From: Gordonia sihwensis NBRC 108236 | GTDB taxonomy: Bacteria > Actinomycetota > Actinomycetes > Mycobacteriales > Mycobacteriaceae | Direction of reading: 5' to 3' | NCBI RefSeq assembly: GCF_000333035.1 | Contig: NZ_BANU01000002.1 | Coordinates: 1 to 64,000, forward strand | DNA length: 64,000 nucleotides | In this document: one piece after another, positions 45,056-52,596 of the stretch | Layout of the letters: each line of letters starts with the position of its first letter | Position numbering within the stretch: position 1 is the stretch's first letter | Notes under the pieces: model-generated | The model's database searches: none | What the model saw: the letters and a program-made list of their open reading frames with translations, nothing else | What the model was told of the DNA's origin: nothing | Translations under genes and position numbers: made by a program

Positions 45056-46243
45056 TCACTTCCGGCCCGACACCATCGCGGCCACCTCACCCCACTTGAT
45101 ACGACTGCCGGTGCGCAGGATCGACCGCGTGTAGATCCGCGATGCGACCCAGACGGCGAGCAGGCAGGCGGCGACCATGATGGCGAAGGTGCCGATCACC
45201 TGCCCCGGATCGGTGTCTCCGGTCGCGATGCGGATGGGCATCAGCACTGCGCTGAACGGCGGGATCCAACTGAGCGTCTGAATCAGCGTGGAATCGAGCG
45301 CCTGGATGCCGAAGGTGCCGGAGTACAGTGCGGCGAGCACGAGGATCGTCAGCGGTGCCGAACTGGAGTTCAATTCCTCCTGCCGGCTCACCATCGCGCC
45401 GGTGGCCGCATAGAGCGCGGCGAAGAAGAGGAATCCGAGCAGGAACCATGCGATCACGGCGGCGAAGACGGTGGTCGCGGTGCCGGTCAGGGTGAGGAGC
45501 CCGGTGGCGCGGCCCGCGATGAGCGCGGTCGCTCCGATCAGCACCACCTGTGCCAGAGAGATGGCGCCGATACCGAGGATCTTGCCCCAGAGCAGCTGGA
45601 GCGGACGCACGGCCGACAGCAGCAGTTCGACGATGCGCGACGACTTCTCCTCCACCACGCCCACTGCCACCATCAGCCCGCCCATCATGATCGTCATGAT
45701 CAGCAGGATCGATCCGATCAGGGCGACGGTCACACGCTGCGCCTCGTCGGGCTTCTCGGCCTGCGTCCGGTCCAGCGTGAAACGAGGCTGCGGCAGCGAG
45801 GCGGCGTCGACGCCGCGGGCGGACAGCGCCTCCGACAGATCTCGCTGGGCGACGGCACCGCGCAGGACGCCCTCGATCGTCGGATCCATGCCGTTCTTGC
45901 TGACGGCGGTGTAGGCACCGGGTCCGGTGACGATGAGAGCCGCGGCCAGATCCCCGTCGCCGACGGCCGACCGCGCCGCGTCGGCGTTCGGCAGCACTTC
46001 GGTCTCGATCCGCTGTCCGGCGGCGTCTCCGCCGGACTCGATGGTCGCCGACAGTCCGGCGTCTGCGCCGACGATCCCGACCCTGTCGACGCTGTCGCCG
46101 CCGGACAGTGCGGACCAGACGATGGCGCCGATGATGATCACCGCCATCATCACGCCGGTCGAGATGATGAACGACTTCTCCCGCGCGCGGGTGTTGATCT
46201 CGCGCCCGGCGACGAGCTTGATGTTGTTCAACGTGGAATTCAT
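45056..46243 (-). CDS. ABC-2 type transporter permease, NatB-like
   Basis: A 395-aa membrane protein of the ABC-2/NatB type: one N-terminal helix after REINTRAREKSFIISTGV, a large extracytoplasmic domain (about 40-180), then five or six helices with GGLMVAVGVVEEKSSRIVELLLSAVRPLQLLWGK, the conserved cytoplasmic EEKSSRIxExLL motif. It pairs with the ATPase gene 4 nt upstream. The operon starts with an XRE regulator and a small membrane protein, suggesting sensing and export of a toxic compound or sodium; the cargo is not known. Confidence 0.87.
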   Translation of the reverse strand: MNSTLNNIKLVAGREINTRAREKSFIISTGVMMAVIIIGAIVWSALSGGDSVDRVGIVGADAGLSATIESGGDAAGQRIETEVLPNADAARSAVGDGDLAAALIVTGPGAYTAVSKNGMDPTIEGVLRGAVAQRDLSEALSARGVDAASLPQPRFTLDRTQAEKPDEAQRVTVALIGSILLIMTIMMGGLMVAVGVVEEKSSRIVELLLSAVRPLQLLWGKILGIGAISLAQVVLIGATALIAGRATGLLTLTGTATTVFAAVIAWFLLGFLFFAALYAATGAMVSRQEELNSSSAPLTILVLAALYSGTFGIQALDSTLIQTLSWIPPFSAVLMPIRIATGDTDPGQVIGTFAIMVAACLLAVWVASRIYTRSILRTGSRIKWGEVAAMVSGRK

Positions 46244-46247
46244 TTCG

Positions 46248-47138
46248 TCACACCAACTCTCGGAACAGCTCGGTCAGGGAAGGGGCGGTGGTGGCGAACC
46301 GGTGCACTGGGCCGGCGGCCATCGCGGCGGTGAGAATCTGCTGGTCGTCGGTTCCGTGGTCGATGTGCAGCACGGCCGAAGCGTCGCGGTACTCCACATC
46401 GGTGACGCCCGGCAGGCCGTCGGCCCAGCGGGTCTCCGACCGTGGGCCGCGCACCTCCAAGCGAAGGCCGTCGCGGGCACGGAGGTCGTCGACGGTGCCG
46501 AGTGCCTTCATCACCCCGCCGGAGATGACGCCGACTCGGTCGCAGAGACGCTCCACCAGGTCGAGCTGGTGCGAGGAGAAGATGACCGGGATGCCCTGCG
46601 CGGCCTTGTCGGTGAGGACTTCGCTCATCACGTCGACGGCCACCGGATCGAGCCCGGAGAAGGGCTCGTCGAGCACCAGCAAATCGGGGTCGTGCACCAG
46701 TGCGGCGGCCAACTGCACGCGCTGTTGGTTGCCGAGCGAGAGGTCGTTGACCTGGTCGCCGAGCCGACCGTGGATGCCCAGCCTGCGAGTCCACTTCTCG
46801 GTCGCGTCGGCGGCCTCGGACTTCGACAATCCGTGCAGCCGTGCGAGGTAGGCGAGCTGATCGCCGACCTTCATCTTCGGGTAGAGACCGCGCTCCTCGG
46901 GCATGTACCCGATTCGCTTGCGGCCGTCGAAGTCGATGGGCGCGTCGCCGAGCCGCACGTCGCCGGAATCGGCGGCCAGCACGCCGAGCACGATGCGCAT
47001 CGTGGTCGACTTGCCTGCCCCGTTGCTGCCGACGAATCCGAAGATCTCGCCCGGCGCCACGGAGAAGGTGACATCGTCGAGCGCCCGCACGGAGCCGTAC
47101 GACTTGGCGAGGTGATTGATGTTCAGTGCTTGTGGCAC
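46248..47138 (-). CDS. ABC transporter ATP-binding protein, NatA-like
   Basis: A 296-aa ATPase with Walker A GSNGAGKST (about 38-46), the Q-loop MPEERGLYPKMKVGDQL typical of NatA, signature LSLGNQQRVQLAAAL (variant LSLGNQ), Walker B LLVLDEPFSGLDPVA and switch His in FSSHQLDLVE. GTG 47138 is the start. It lies between the small membrane protein gene and the permease in one operon with gaps of 9 and 4 nt. Confidence 0.92.
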   Translation of the reverse strand: MPQALNINHLAKSYGSVRALDDVTFSVAPGEIFGFVGSNGAGKSTTMRIVLGVLAADSGDVRLGDAPIDFDGRKRIGYMPEERGLYPKMKVGDQLAYLARLHGLSKSEAADATEKWTRRLGIHGRLGDQVNDLSLGNQQRVQLAAALVHDPDLLVLDEPFSGLDPVAVDVMSEVLTDKAAQGIPVIFSSHQLDLVERLCDRVGVISGGVMKALGTVDDLRARDGLRLEVRGPRSETRWADGLPGVTDVEYRDASAVLHIDHGTDDQQILTAAMAAGPVHRFATTAPSLTELFRELV

Positions 47139-47147
47139 GGGGATCTC

Positions 47148-47723
47148 CTAGATCTCGTCGCTGGAGTGTTCGGGTTCGGGGTCCTGCATCCACCAGGACA
47201 TGAGGACGTCCGGAACGCAGGAGAGCGCGTACACGGACGCGATCAGCAGCCACGCGATCGACATGACGGTCTCACCGGAGACGTAGTCGCGGTAGCCGAG
47301 GACGATGAGGATGGCGTAGACGACCATCATCGGCGGCAGGAGCAGGTTGTAGCTGAGCGCGCGGGCGGCGTTGCGCTGAGTCAGCTGCAACTCGTCGAGG
47401 GTGTCGGCGGGTGCGCCCGCGATGGATTCGGTGACCACTCGCAGCATCATCAGCACCACGAGGGAGGTCACCAGGCCGATCGCGAAGGGCACGGCCGACC
47501 ACAGCGGCGCCCAGAACGATGCGATCGAGGAGATCACCACCACGCAGAGCAGGATCAGCAGGACCGACGACAGCAATCGTCGGCCGCGGCGGTTGCGAAG
47601 GCCGGGCAGCCACGTACCGGTGGTTCGGACGAAGGTGTCGTGGCGTCGCGCCGCCGACCGGCTGTACCGCCGCACCCATTCGGGGATGGCGGAGTCTGGA
47701 AACACGTAGTTCGGGTCATGCAT
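47148..47723 (-). CDS. Four-helix membrane protein of the XRE-ABC operon
   Basis: A 191-aa protein. After a hydrophilic N-terminus (MHDPNYVFPDSAIPEWVRRYSR) there are four hydrophobic segments in two pairs: LLSSVLLILLCVVVISSIASF, WSAVPFAIGLVTSLVVLMML, then YNLLLPPMMVVYAILIVLGY and VMSIAWLLIASVYALS. It overlaps the end of the XRE gene by 8 nt and ends 10 nt before the ATPase gene. Operons of an XRE regulator, small multi-helix protein and ABC pair are common in Gram-positive bacteria. No known domain; possible sensor or accessory transporter subunit. Confidence 0.78.
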   Translation of the reverse strand: MHDPNYVFPDSAIPEWVRRYSRSAARRHDTFVRTTGTWLPGLRNRRGRRLLSSVLLILLCVVVISSIASFWAPLWSAVPFAIGLVTSLVVLMMLRVVTESIAGAPADTLDELQLTQRNAARALSYNLLLPPMMVVYAILIVLGYRDYVSGETVMSIAWLLIASVYALSCVPDVLMSWWMQDPEPEHSSDEI

Positions 47724-47988
47724 GGTCGGGTCCCCCGTACAGTTCCGTCGACATGGCGGTGAACTCGGTCCGGCTGAAGACCGCTTCGACCGGCAGGCCG
47801 AAGACGTCGCAGATCCGGAACGCCAGGTCGAGGCTCGGATAGTTGTCGCCACGCTCCAGCGCGCCGACCGACTGAACATTGATGTCGACCAGTTCGGCCA
47901 ACTGTGCCCGTGACATCTTCCGCTCCGCGCGCAGAACGGCGATGCGGTTGTAGATGGGGAGCTTGGGTCCCCGCCTGATCGGACTCAC
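47716..47988 (-). CDS. XRE-family helix-turn-helix regulator
   Basis: A 90-aa Cro/C1-type regulator: LPIYNRIAVLRAERKMSRAQLAELVDINVQSVGALERGDNYPSLDLAFRICDVFGLPVEAVF is one complete HTH_3 domain, as in YozG-like short regulators. GTG 47988 is chosen; the frame upstream runs into the AT-rich promoter. It has the strongest promoter in the window (TTGACA, 17 nt, AACACT, 7 nt to GTG), overlapped by an inverted repeat at 47997-48011, so autoregulation is likely. It heads the operon with the membrane protein and ABC genes. Confidence 0.87.
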   Translation of the reverse strand: MSPIRRGPKLPIYNRIAVLRAERKMSRAQLAELVDINVQSVGALERGDNYPSLDLAFRICDVFGLPVEAVFSRTEFTAMSTELYGGPDHA

Positions 47989-47995
47989 AAAACAT

Positions 47996-48024
47996 AGTGT
48001 TGGGAAAACACAACAAATTGTCAA
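47996..48024 (-). promoter_or_regulatory. Promoter and operator of the XRE-ABC operon
   Basis: Reverse strand: -35 TTGACA (48019-48024), 17-nt spacer, -10 AACACT (47996-48001), 7 nt to GTG 47988. The palindrome GTGTT-N5-AACAC (47997-48011) overlaps the -10 and spacer, a likely XRE operator. The divergent EchA6-like gene starts 62 nt further on. Confidence 0.75.
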
Positions 48025-48085
48025 TGGTTCAGTATCAAGTCGGGCCCGGAAGGCACTGCTGAAGCGCGGTGGATAGCATGCCCGC

Positions 48086-48817
48086 ATGATTGTGAGCAGC
48101 ACCGTGGGATCCGTGACGACCATCGAACTCGCCCGCGAGGAGAAGCGGAACGCCCTCGATCAGGACATGGTCCAGGGCCTCTCGGAGGCGTTCACGGCCG
48201 CGGTCGACGGCGGCGCCCGCGCCATCGTGCTCACCGGTCGGGGCAATGTCTTCAGTGCTGGCGCCGACCTCTCCGGTCCCGTCTACGACCAGTCGTTCCT
48301 GGACCGGCTCGTCGCGCTCATCGAGCAGATCGAATCGACTCCCGTCCCCGTCATCGCCGCACTGAACGGCGCCGCGCTCGGAGCCGGATTGCAGCTGGCG
48401 ATGGCGGCCGATCTCCGGGTGATGGCCGATGTGGCGTTCGCGGGGATTCCGGCGGCCAAGATCGGCGTCGCCGTCGACGAGTGGACCATCAGGAGGCTCG
48501 TGTCGCTGGTGGGTGCGGGCCAGGCGCGCGGGATGCTGCTCGGCTGCGAGCCGCTCTCGTCGGACCGTGCCCTCACGCTCGGCTTCGCCAACAGGTTCGG
48601 TGATCTGGCCGTCGCCCAGAAGTGGGCCGCCGAGATCGCCGAGTACGCGCCGCTCACCCTGCGGCACTACAAGCTCGTGCTCACCGGAGACGGGGCGCGA
48701 GACGACGCGCCCGAGGAACGAGCGGCCGCCATGCGCGCGGCGTGGCTCAGCGAGGACGTTCAGGAGGCCCGTGCCGCGCGGGCGGAGAAGCGTGCCCCGG
48801 TGTTTCAGGGACGCTGA
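48086..48817 (+). CDS. echA6: EchA6-like crotonase-fold protein
   Basis: A 243-aa crotonase-fold protein closely matching M. tuberculosis EchA6 (Rv0905) along its length: ARAIVLTGRGNVFSAGADLSG, VIAALNGAALGAGLQLAMAADLRV, AAKIGVAVDEWTIRRLVSLVGAGQARGMLL. The oxyanion-hole motifs are present but both catalytic glutamates of true enoyl-CoA hydratases are absent (the PE position is PA and the second Glu is replaced), as in EchA6, which binds and shuttles acyl-CoA to mycolate synthesis rather than hydrating it. ATG 48086 has TAGCAT 6 nt upstream (leaderless). Confidence 0.88.
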   Translation: MIVSSTVGSVTTIELAREEKRNALDQDMVQGLSEAFTAAVDGGARAIVLTGRGNVFSAGADLSGPVYDQSFLDRLVALIEQIESTPVPVIAALNGAALGAGLQLAMAADLRVMADVAFAGIPAAKIGVAVDEWTIRRLVSLVGAGQARGMLLGCEPLSSDRALTLGFANRFGDLAVAQKWAAEIAEYAPLTLRHYKLVLTGDGARDDAPEERAAAMRAAWLSEDVQEARAARAEKRAPVFQGR

Positions 48818-48833
48818 GTTTCAGGGGCGCTGA

Positions 48834-50153
48834 TCAGTCGCCGAGGGTCTGCCGCAGATAGGGGTTCGCGAAGGTGCGGTTCGGATCGAAGTGATTCCGG
48901 ACGGCGAGGAAGTCGTCGAACTCGGGATACACACTGCGGAGGTACTCCGCGTCGCGGGTGTGCATCTTGCCCCAGTGCGGCCGGCCGCCGTGCGCGACCA
49001 TGATGTCCTCGACGTCGCGGAAGTAGGCCTCGGAGTCGCGCACGTCGTCGCGGTGATAGCGGTGTACCGCGATGTAACCCGACGCCCGGCCGCTCGCCGT
49101 CGAGAGCATCAGGTCGTCGGCCGCGGCCGCGCGCACCTCGACCGGGAAGCTCACCTTGTGCCTGCGCCGGTTGATGGTGGCACGCAGTTCGCGCAGCGCC
49201 TCCGGTACCGCTTCGAGGGGGATCGCGTACTCCATCTCGCGGAACCGAACGTTGCGTGCGGAGATGAAGATCTTGTCGGAGCGGTCGGTGTATGTGCGCG
49301 CCGACAGCGCCCGCCCCGACACCTGATTGATCGCGGGGACCACGCGCGGCTGGGTGGCGCTGAGCGTGCACAGCACCCGGAACATCCCGTTCGAGAGCAG
49401 TTCGTCGTCGATGTAGCGGCGGATCTTGGACGGTCCGTTCGCGGGGGTGCCCGCGGGCAGCCGGGTGTTGGTCTTGGTGAGGGTGCGGGTGGTGTGCGGG
49501 AACCAGTAGAACTCGTAGTGATCCACGGAGGCGACTCGATCGAGGAAGCCGTCGATGGTCTCGTCCGCGTCGGCGGGTGCCTCCACCGCTTCGATCGCGA
49601 AGGCGTCCACCAGCTGGAGCGTGACATCGGTCAGCACGCCGAGTGCGCCGAGGCCGAGAGCTGCGGCCTTCAGGTCGGGGTCGTCCTCGCCGACGGTGCG
49701 GACCTGCCCGGTTCCGTCGACCAGCGTGACGCCGCGGATCTGCGTCGAGATGCCGCCGAACGCCCCGCCCGTGCCGTGCGTGCCGGTGGACGTGGCTCCG
49801 GAGACCGTCTGCCGGTCGATGTCGCCGAGATTGGTCATCGCCAGACCCAGCGGCTCGAGCATCGCCGGAATCTGGTGCAGGTGGGTGCCCGCTCCGAGGG
49901 TGATGCGCTTGCGGTCGGCGTCGACGGCGCGAACGCCCTGGAATCCCGACATGCCGACCTGGATGCCCGGTGCGACGGCGATCTCCGAGAAACTGTGGCC
50001 TGCGCCGACCGGCTTCACCGTCTCACCGCGTTCGGCCGCGGCCCGGACGGCGGCGGCCAGTTCGTCGACGCTCTGCGGGACGATGAGCCTGCTGGGGGCG
50101 CAGTGCGCGGTCCCGCCCCAGTTCGTCCACGTACCCGATGCCGCTCGGCTCAC
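48834..50153 (-). CDS. FAD-dependent sugar-lactone oxidase (ALO/gulonolactone oxidase family)
   Basis: A 439-aa VAO-type flavoprotein like Rv1771 (L-gulono-1,4-lactone dehydrogenase). Seen: the FAD loop VKPVGAGHSFSEIAVAPG with a His that may attach flavin, NLGDIDRQTVSGATSTGTHGTG, the ALO C-terminal domain, and RPHWGKMHTRD near the end. It oxidises a sugar lactone such as D-arabinono- or L-gulono-1,4-lactone to an ascorbate-type product. GTG 50153 is preferred because it overlaps the upstream gene's stop by 4 nt (GTGA), so translation is coupled to the alanine-racemase-fold gene, as in Rv1769-Rv1771-like pairs. Confidence 0.87.
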   Translation of the reverse strand: MSRAASGTWTNWGGTAHCAPSRLIVPQSVDELAAAVRAAAERGETVKPVGAGHSFSEIAVAPGIQVGMSGFQGVRAVDADRKRITLGAGTHLHQIPAMLEPLGLAMTNLGDIDRQTVSGATSTGTHGTGGAFGGISTQIRGVTLVDGTGQVRTVGEDDPDLKAAALGLGALGVLTDVTLQLVDAFAIEAVEAPADADETIDGFLDRVASVDHYEFYWFPHTTRTLTKTNTRLPAGTPANGPSKIRRYIDDELLSNGMFRVLCTLSATQPRVVPAINQVSGRALSARTYTDRSDKIFISARNVRFREMEYAIPLEAVPEALRELRATINRRRHKVSFPVEVRAAAADDLMLSTASGRASGYIAVHRYHRDDVRDSEAYFRDVEDIMVAHGGRPHWGKMHTRDAEYLRSVYPEFDDFLAVRNHFDPNRTFANPYLRQTLGD

Positions 50154-51400
50154 AAGAAACACTTCCCTTCTCCACGGTAGGTCGGAACCACCTCGACGAC
50201 GTCCGCACGCCCGCCGGAGTCTCGTTCGATGAGGGCCACCGACTCCGACCTCTCGCACACTTCACCCGACTTGGTGTGCCGGAACCACACCCTATCGCCG
50301 ACCGTCAGCGACCGTGCGGCCGAACCACGCAGCGGAGTCTGCACCTCGCCCGCGGCCTCGGTGCCGATGAACTGCAGGCCGGCGGGCCAGACCGGCTTGG
50401 GGAGACGGTCGGGTCCCGGGGGTCCGGAGGCGATCCATCCACCCCCGGCACATGTCACGATTTCGTCGTCGGGACGGCGCAGAACGTCGAGTCCGAAGGA
50501 CAGCGCGGGCGCCGGACGGAAGTGCTTGTACGTGTCGAAGAGATGTCCGCCGAAGAAGCCGCTGCCCGCGGCGATGTCGGTGATCGCCCGGTCCTTGGCC
50601 GTCTCCTCCAGCGATCCGGTGCCGCCGGCGTTGACGAACTCCAGGTCGGCCACCTCGCGCAGCGCCGCGATCGCCTTTCCGCGGCGGCGCCGCAGTTCCA
50701 GCATCGACACCGCCTGCATGGTCTGCACCGCGGTGTTGGTCAGGAACTTGCCCGCGACCTCGTTTCCGACCCCCGCGACCTGCGCTTCGTACGACATCGC
50801 GCCCACCAGACGGAACCCGTCGCGCGCGACGACCGTGCGCGCCAGGGAGCGTGCCTGCTCCACGGTGTGAACGGGGGAGCGGCGGACCCCGACGTGGACG
50901 TGGCCGGCGGCGGCGCGCAGGGAGGCGTCGAGGTCGATCGCGATCCGGACCTCCGGTCGCCGCCGCGCGGCGGCGACGTCGTCGACGATGTCGAGTTGAG
51001 CCGGGTCGTCGATGAGCAGGGTCACCCGCTCGCACGCCGTCTCGTCGGCCAGCAGCCGTTCCAGGGCGCCCCGTCTGACCGTCGGGTATCCCAGGAGTAC
51101 GTCGGTGATCCCGGATTCGGTGGCCAGCCAGTGCGCTTCGGCGACGTCGTAGGCCAGGACGCCGGCGAATCCGTCGCGCCCGAGGACGTCGTCGATGACC
51201 GAGCGCACACGCAGCGACTTGCTGGCCACCCGGATCGGGACGCCCCCGGCGCGGGCGCGCAGATCGGCGATGTTGTGTTCGAGTGCCCCGAGATCGAGTG
51301 CGAGCACAGGGGAGTCGAGTCCGGCGCGGCGCACCGCGTCGTCGATCCCGCCCCAGTAGTCCGCGGGATCGGTGACGTACGGGCTTCGCGTGGGCGGCAT
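50150..51400 (-). CDS. Alanine-racemase-fold PLP protein (amino acid deaminase/aldolase type)
   Basis: A 416-aa fold-type III PLP enzyme. Seen: LDSPVLALDLGALEHNIADL (first strand), RVASKSLRVRSVIDDVL with the PLP lysine in SKS, MSYEAQVAGVGNEVAG, and the C-terminal domain EVQTPLRGSAARSLTVGDRVWFRHTKSGE. This matches D-threonine aldolase/D-serine deaminase-like proteins rather than alanine racemase. The final strand contains RHTKSGEVCERS, where a His/Cys pair could bind a metal as in D-serine dehydratase. ATG 51400 has AAGGAG 9 nt upstream. It is translationally coupled to the lactone oxidase; why is unclear. Confidence 0.85.
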   Translation of the reverse strand: MPPTRSPYVTDPADYWGGIDDAVRRAGLDSPVLALDLGALEHNIADLRARAGGVPIRVASKSLRVRSVIDDVLGRDGFAGVLAYDVAEAHWLATESGITDVLLGYPTVRRGALERLLADETACERVTLLIDDPAQLDIVDDVAAARRRPEVRIAIDLDASLRAAAGHVHVGVRRSPVHTVEQARSLARTVVARDGFRLVGAMSYEAQVAGVGNEVAGKFLTNTAVQTMQAVSMLELRRRRGKAIAALREVADLEFVNAGGTGSLEETAKDRAITDIAAGSGFFGGHLFDTYKHFRPAPALSFGLDVLRRPDDEIVTCAGGGWIASGPPGPDRLPKPVWPAGLQFIGTEAAGEVQTPLRGSAARSLTVGDRVWFRHTKSGEVCERSESVALIERDSGGRADVVEVVPTYRGEGKCFL

Positions 51401-51459
51401 GGCGCGGCACTCCTTGTGTAGAACTCCGGCGGTTTCGACAACGATTACGCTAGACAAGC

Positions 51460-52596
51460 GTGAGGACACTGGGAAACACCGTCGCCGAAAGCGCTTCGGC
51501 AGTACAGGCGAGACTCGCGCGGACGGCACGGATCTTGCCGCCCGTGCACGCGGTGGGCGCGAGCCGCGAACAGATCGCACCGATGACCGCGGCTTCGCGG
51601 TTCGCGACGGACGGAGTCTTCGCCAACCGCGAGGCCGCCGCTCAGGTCCAGGGCCCGGACATGTCGGTGATGATCGACATGATGCGGCGTCGGGGGAGGC
51701 CCGGCCACCGCGTCCCGGTTCTGCGTCCCGAGTTCTCCGGCGAACCCGGTGCGCTGTCAGCCACCTGGCTGGGCCATGCGAGCATGGCCGTCGAACTCGA
51801 CGGCGTGCGGATCGTCACTGATCCGGTGCTGTCCGACCGTTGCTCGCCCTCGCAGAGCATCGGTCCCCGGCGCATGCACCGGGCGCCCCTGACGGCCGGC
51901 GAGCTGCCCCCGCTCGACGTCGTGCTGATCAGCCACGATCACTACGACCATCTGGACACCCCGACGGTGCTGACCATCGCGCTGACACAGCCGAACGCGA
52001 TCTTCGTCGTGCCGATCGGTGTCGCGGCGCATCTGATCTCATGGGGCGTCGATGCCGCGCGCATTCGGCAGGCCGACTGGTTCGAACAGGTGGATCTGAC
52101 GGTCCGCGGCACCACGATCAGCTTCCACGCGGTGCCCGCCCGGCACTTCTCGGGCCGTGGACTCTCCCGCAACCTGACCCAGTGGGTCAGCTGGGCGGCC
52201 GTGGGACCGCAGCACCGCTTCTTCTTCTCGGGCGACACCGGATTCACGGAGAGCTACGCCGACACCGGCGCGGCGCTCGGCCCGTTCGATCTCAGCCTCG
52301 TGGCCGTCGGCGCCTACGATCCCGTGTGGCCGGACGTCCACGTCGACCCGGAAGAGGCACTCGTGGTCCATCGACTGCTGAACGGCGACGAGCGCGACGC
52401 GCTCTTCGTCCCGATCCACTGGGGTACGTTCAATCTCGCGCGGCACTCGTGGGCCGACCCCGTCGGCAGACTCACGACCGAGGCGGACCGGGTGGGCGTC
52501 GACATCTGCGTGCCGCGGCCCGGCGCCACGCTGGTCGCGCACAGCCGCAGCGGCACAGCCTTTTCCGATCCGACCTGGTGGGAGCGATCCGCATGA
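51460..52596 (+). CDS. MBL-fold metallohydrolase, NAPE-PLD-like (Rv0906-like)
   Basis: A 378-aa metallo-beta-lactamase-fold protein. Seen: [27 protein letters not shown], the metal ligands SHDHYDHLD (about 155-163), [22 protein letters not shown] and [10 protein letters not shown], which together match the RomA/NAPE-phospholipase D subgroup and M. tuberculosis Rv0906. The likely reaction is hydrolysis of a phosphodiester, perhaps lipid. GTG 51460 follows TACGCT by 8 nt (leaderless) with its promoter between this and the divergent PLP gene. Its last four bases overlap the start of the P-type ATPase gene. Confidence 0.85.
   Translation: MRTLGNTVAESASAVQARLARTARILPPVHAVGASREQIAPMTAASRFATDGVFANREAAAQVQGPDMSVMIDMMRRRGRPGHRVPVLRPEFSGEPGALSATWLGHASMAVELDGVRIVTDPVLSDRCSPSQSIGPRRMHRAPLTAGELPPLDVVLISHDHYDHLDTPTVLTIALTQPNAIFVVPIGVAAHLISWGVDAARIRQADWFEQVDLTVRGTTISFHAVPARHFSGRGLSRNLTQWVSWAAVGPQHRFFFSGDTGFTESYADTGAALGPFDLSLVAVGAYDPVWPDVHVDPEEALVVHRLLNGDERDALFVPIHWGTFNLARHSWADPVGRLTTEADRVGVDICVPRPGATLVAHSRSGTAFSDPTWWERSA

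Noticed and set aside
43400..46333. 977-codon plus-strand frame across the HNH and ABC permease genes
   Set aside because: Spans several recognisable genes on the other strand and has shadow-like composition.
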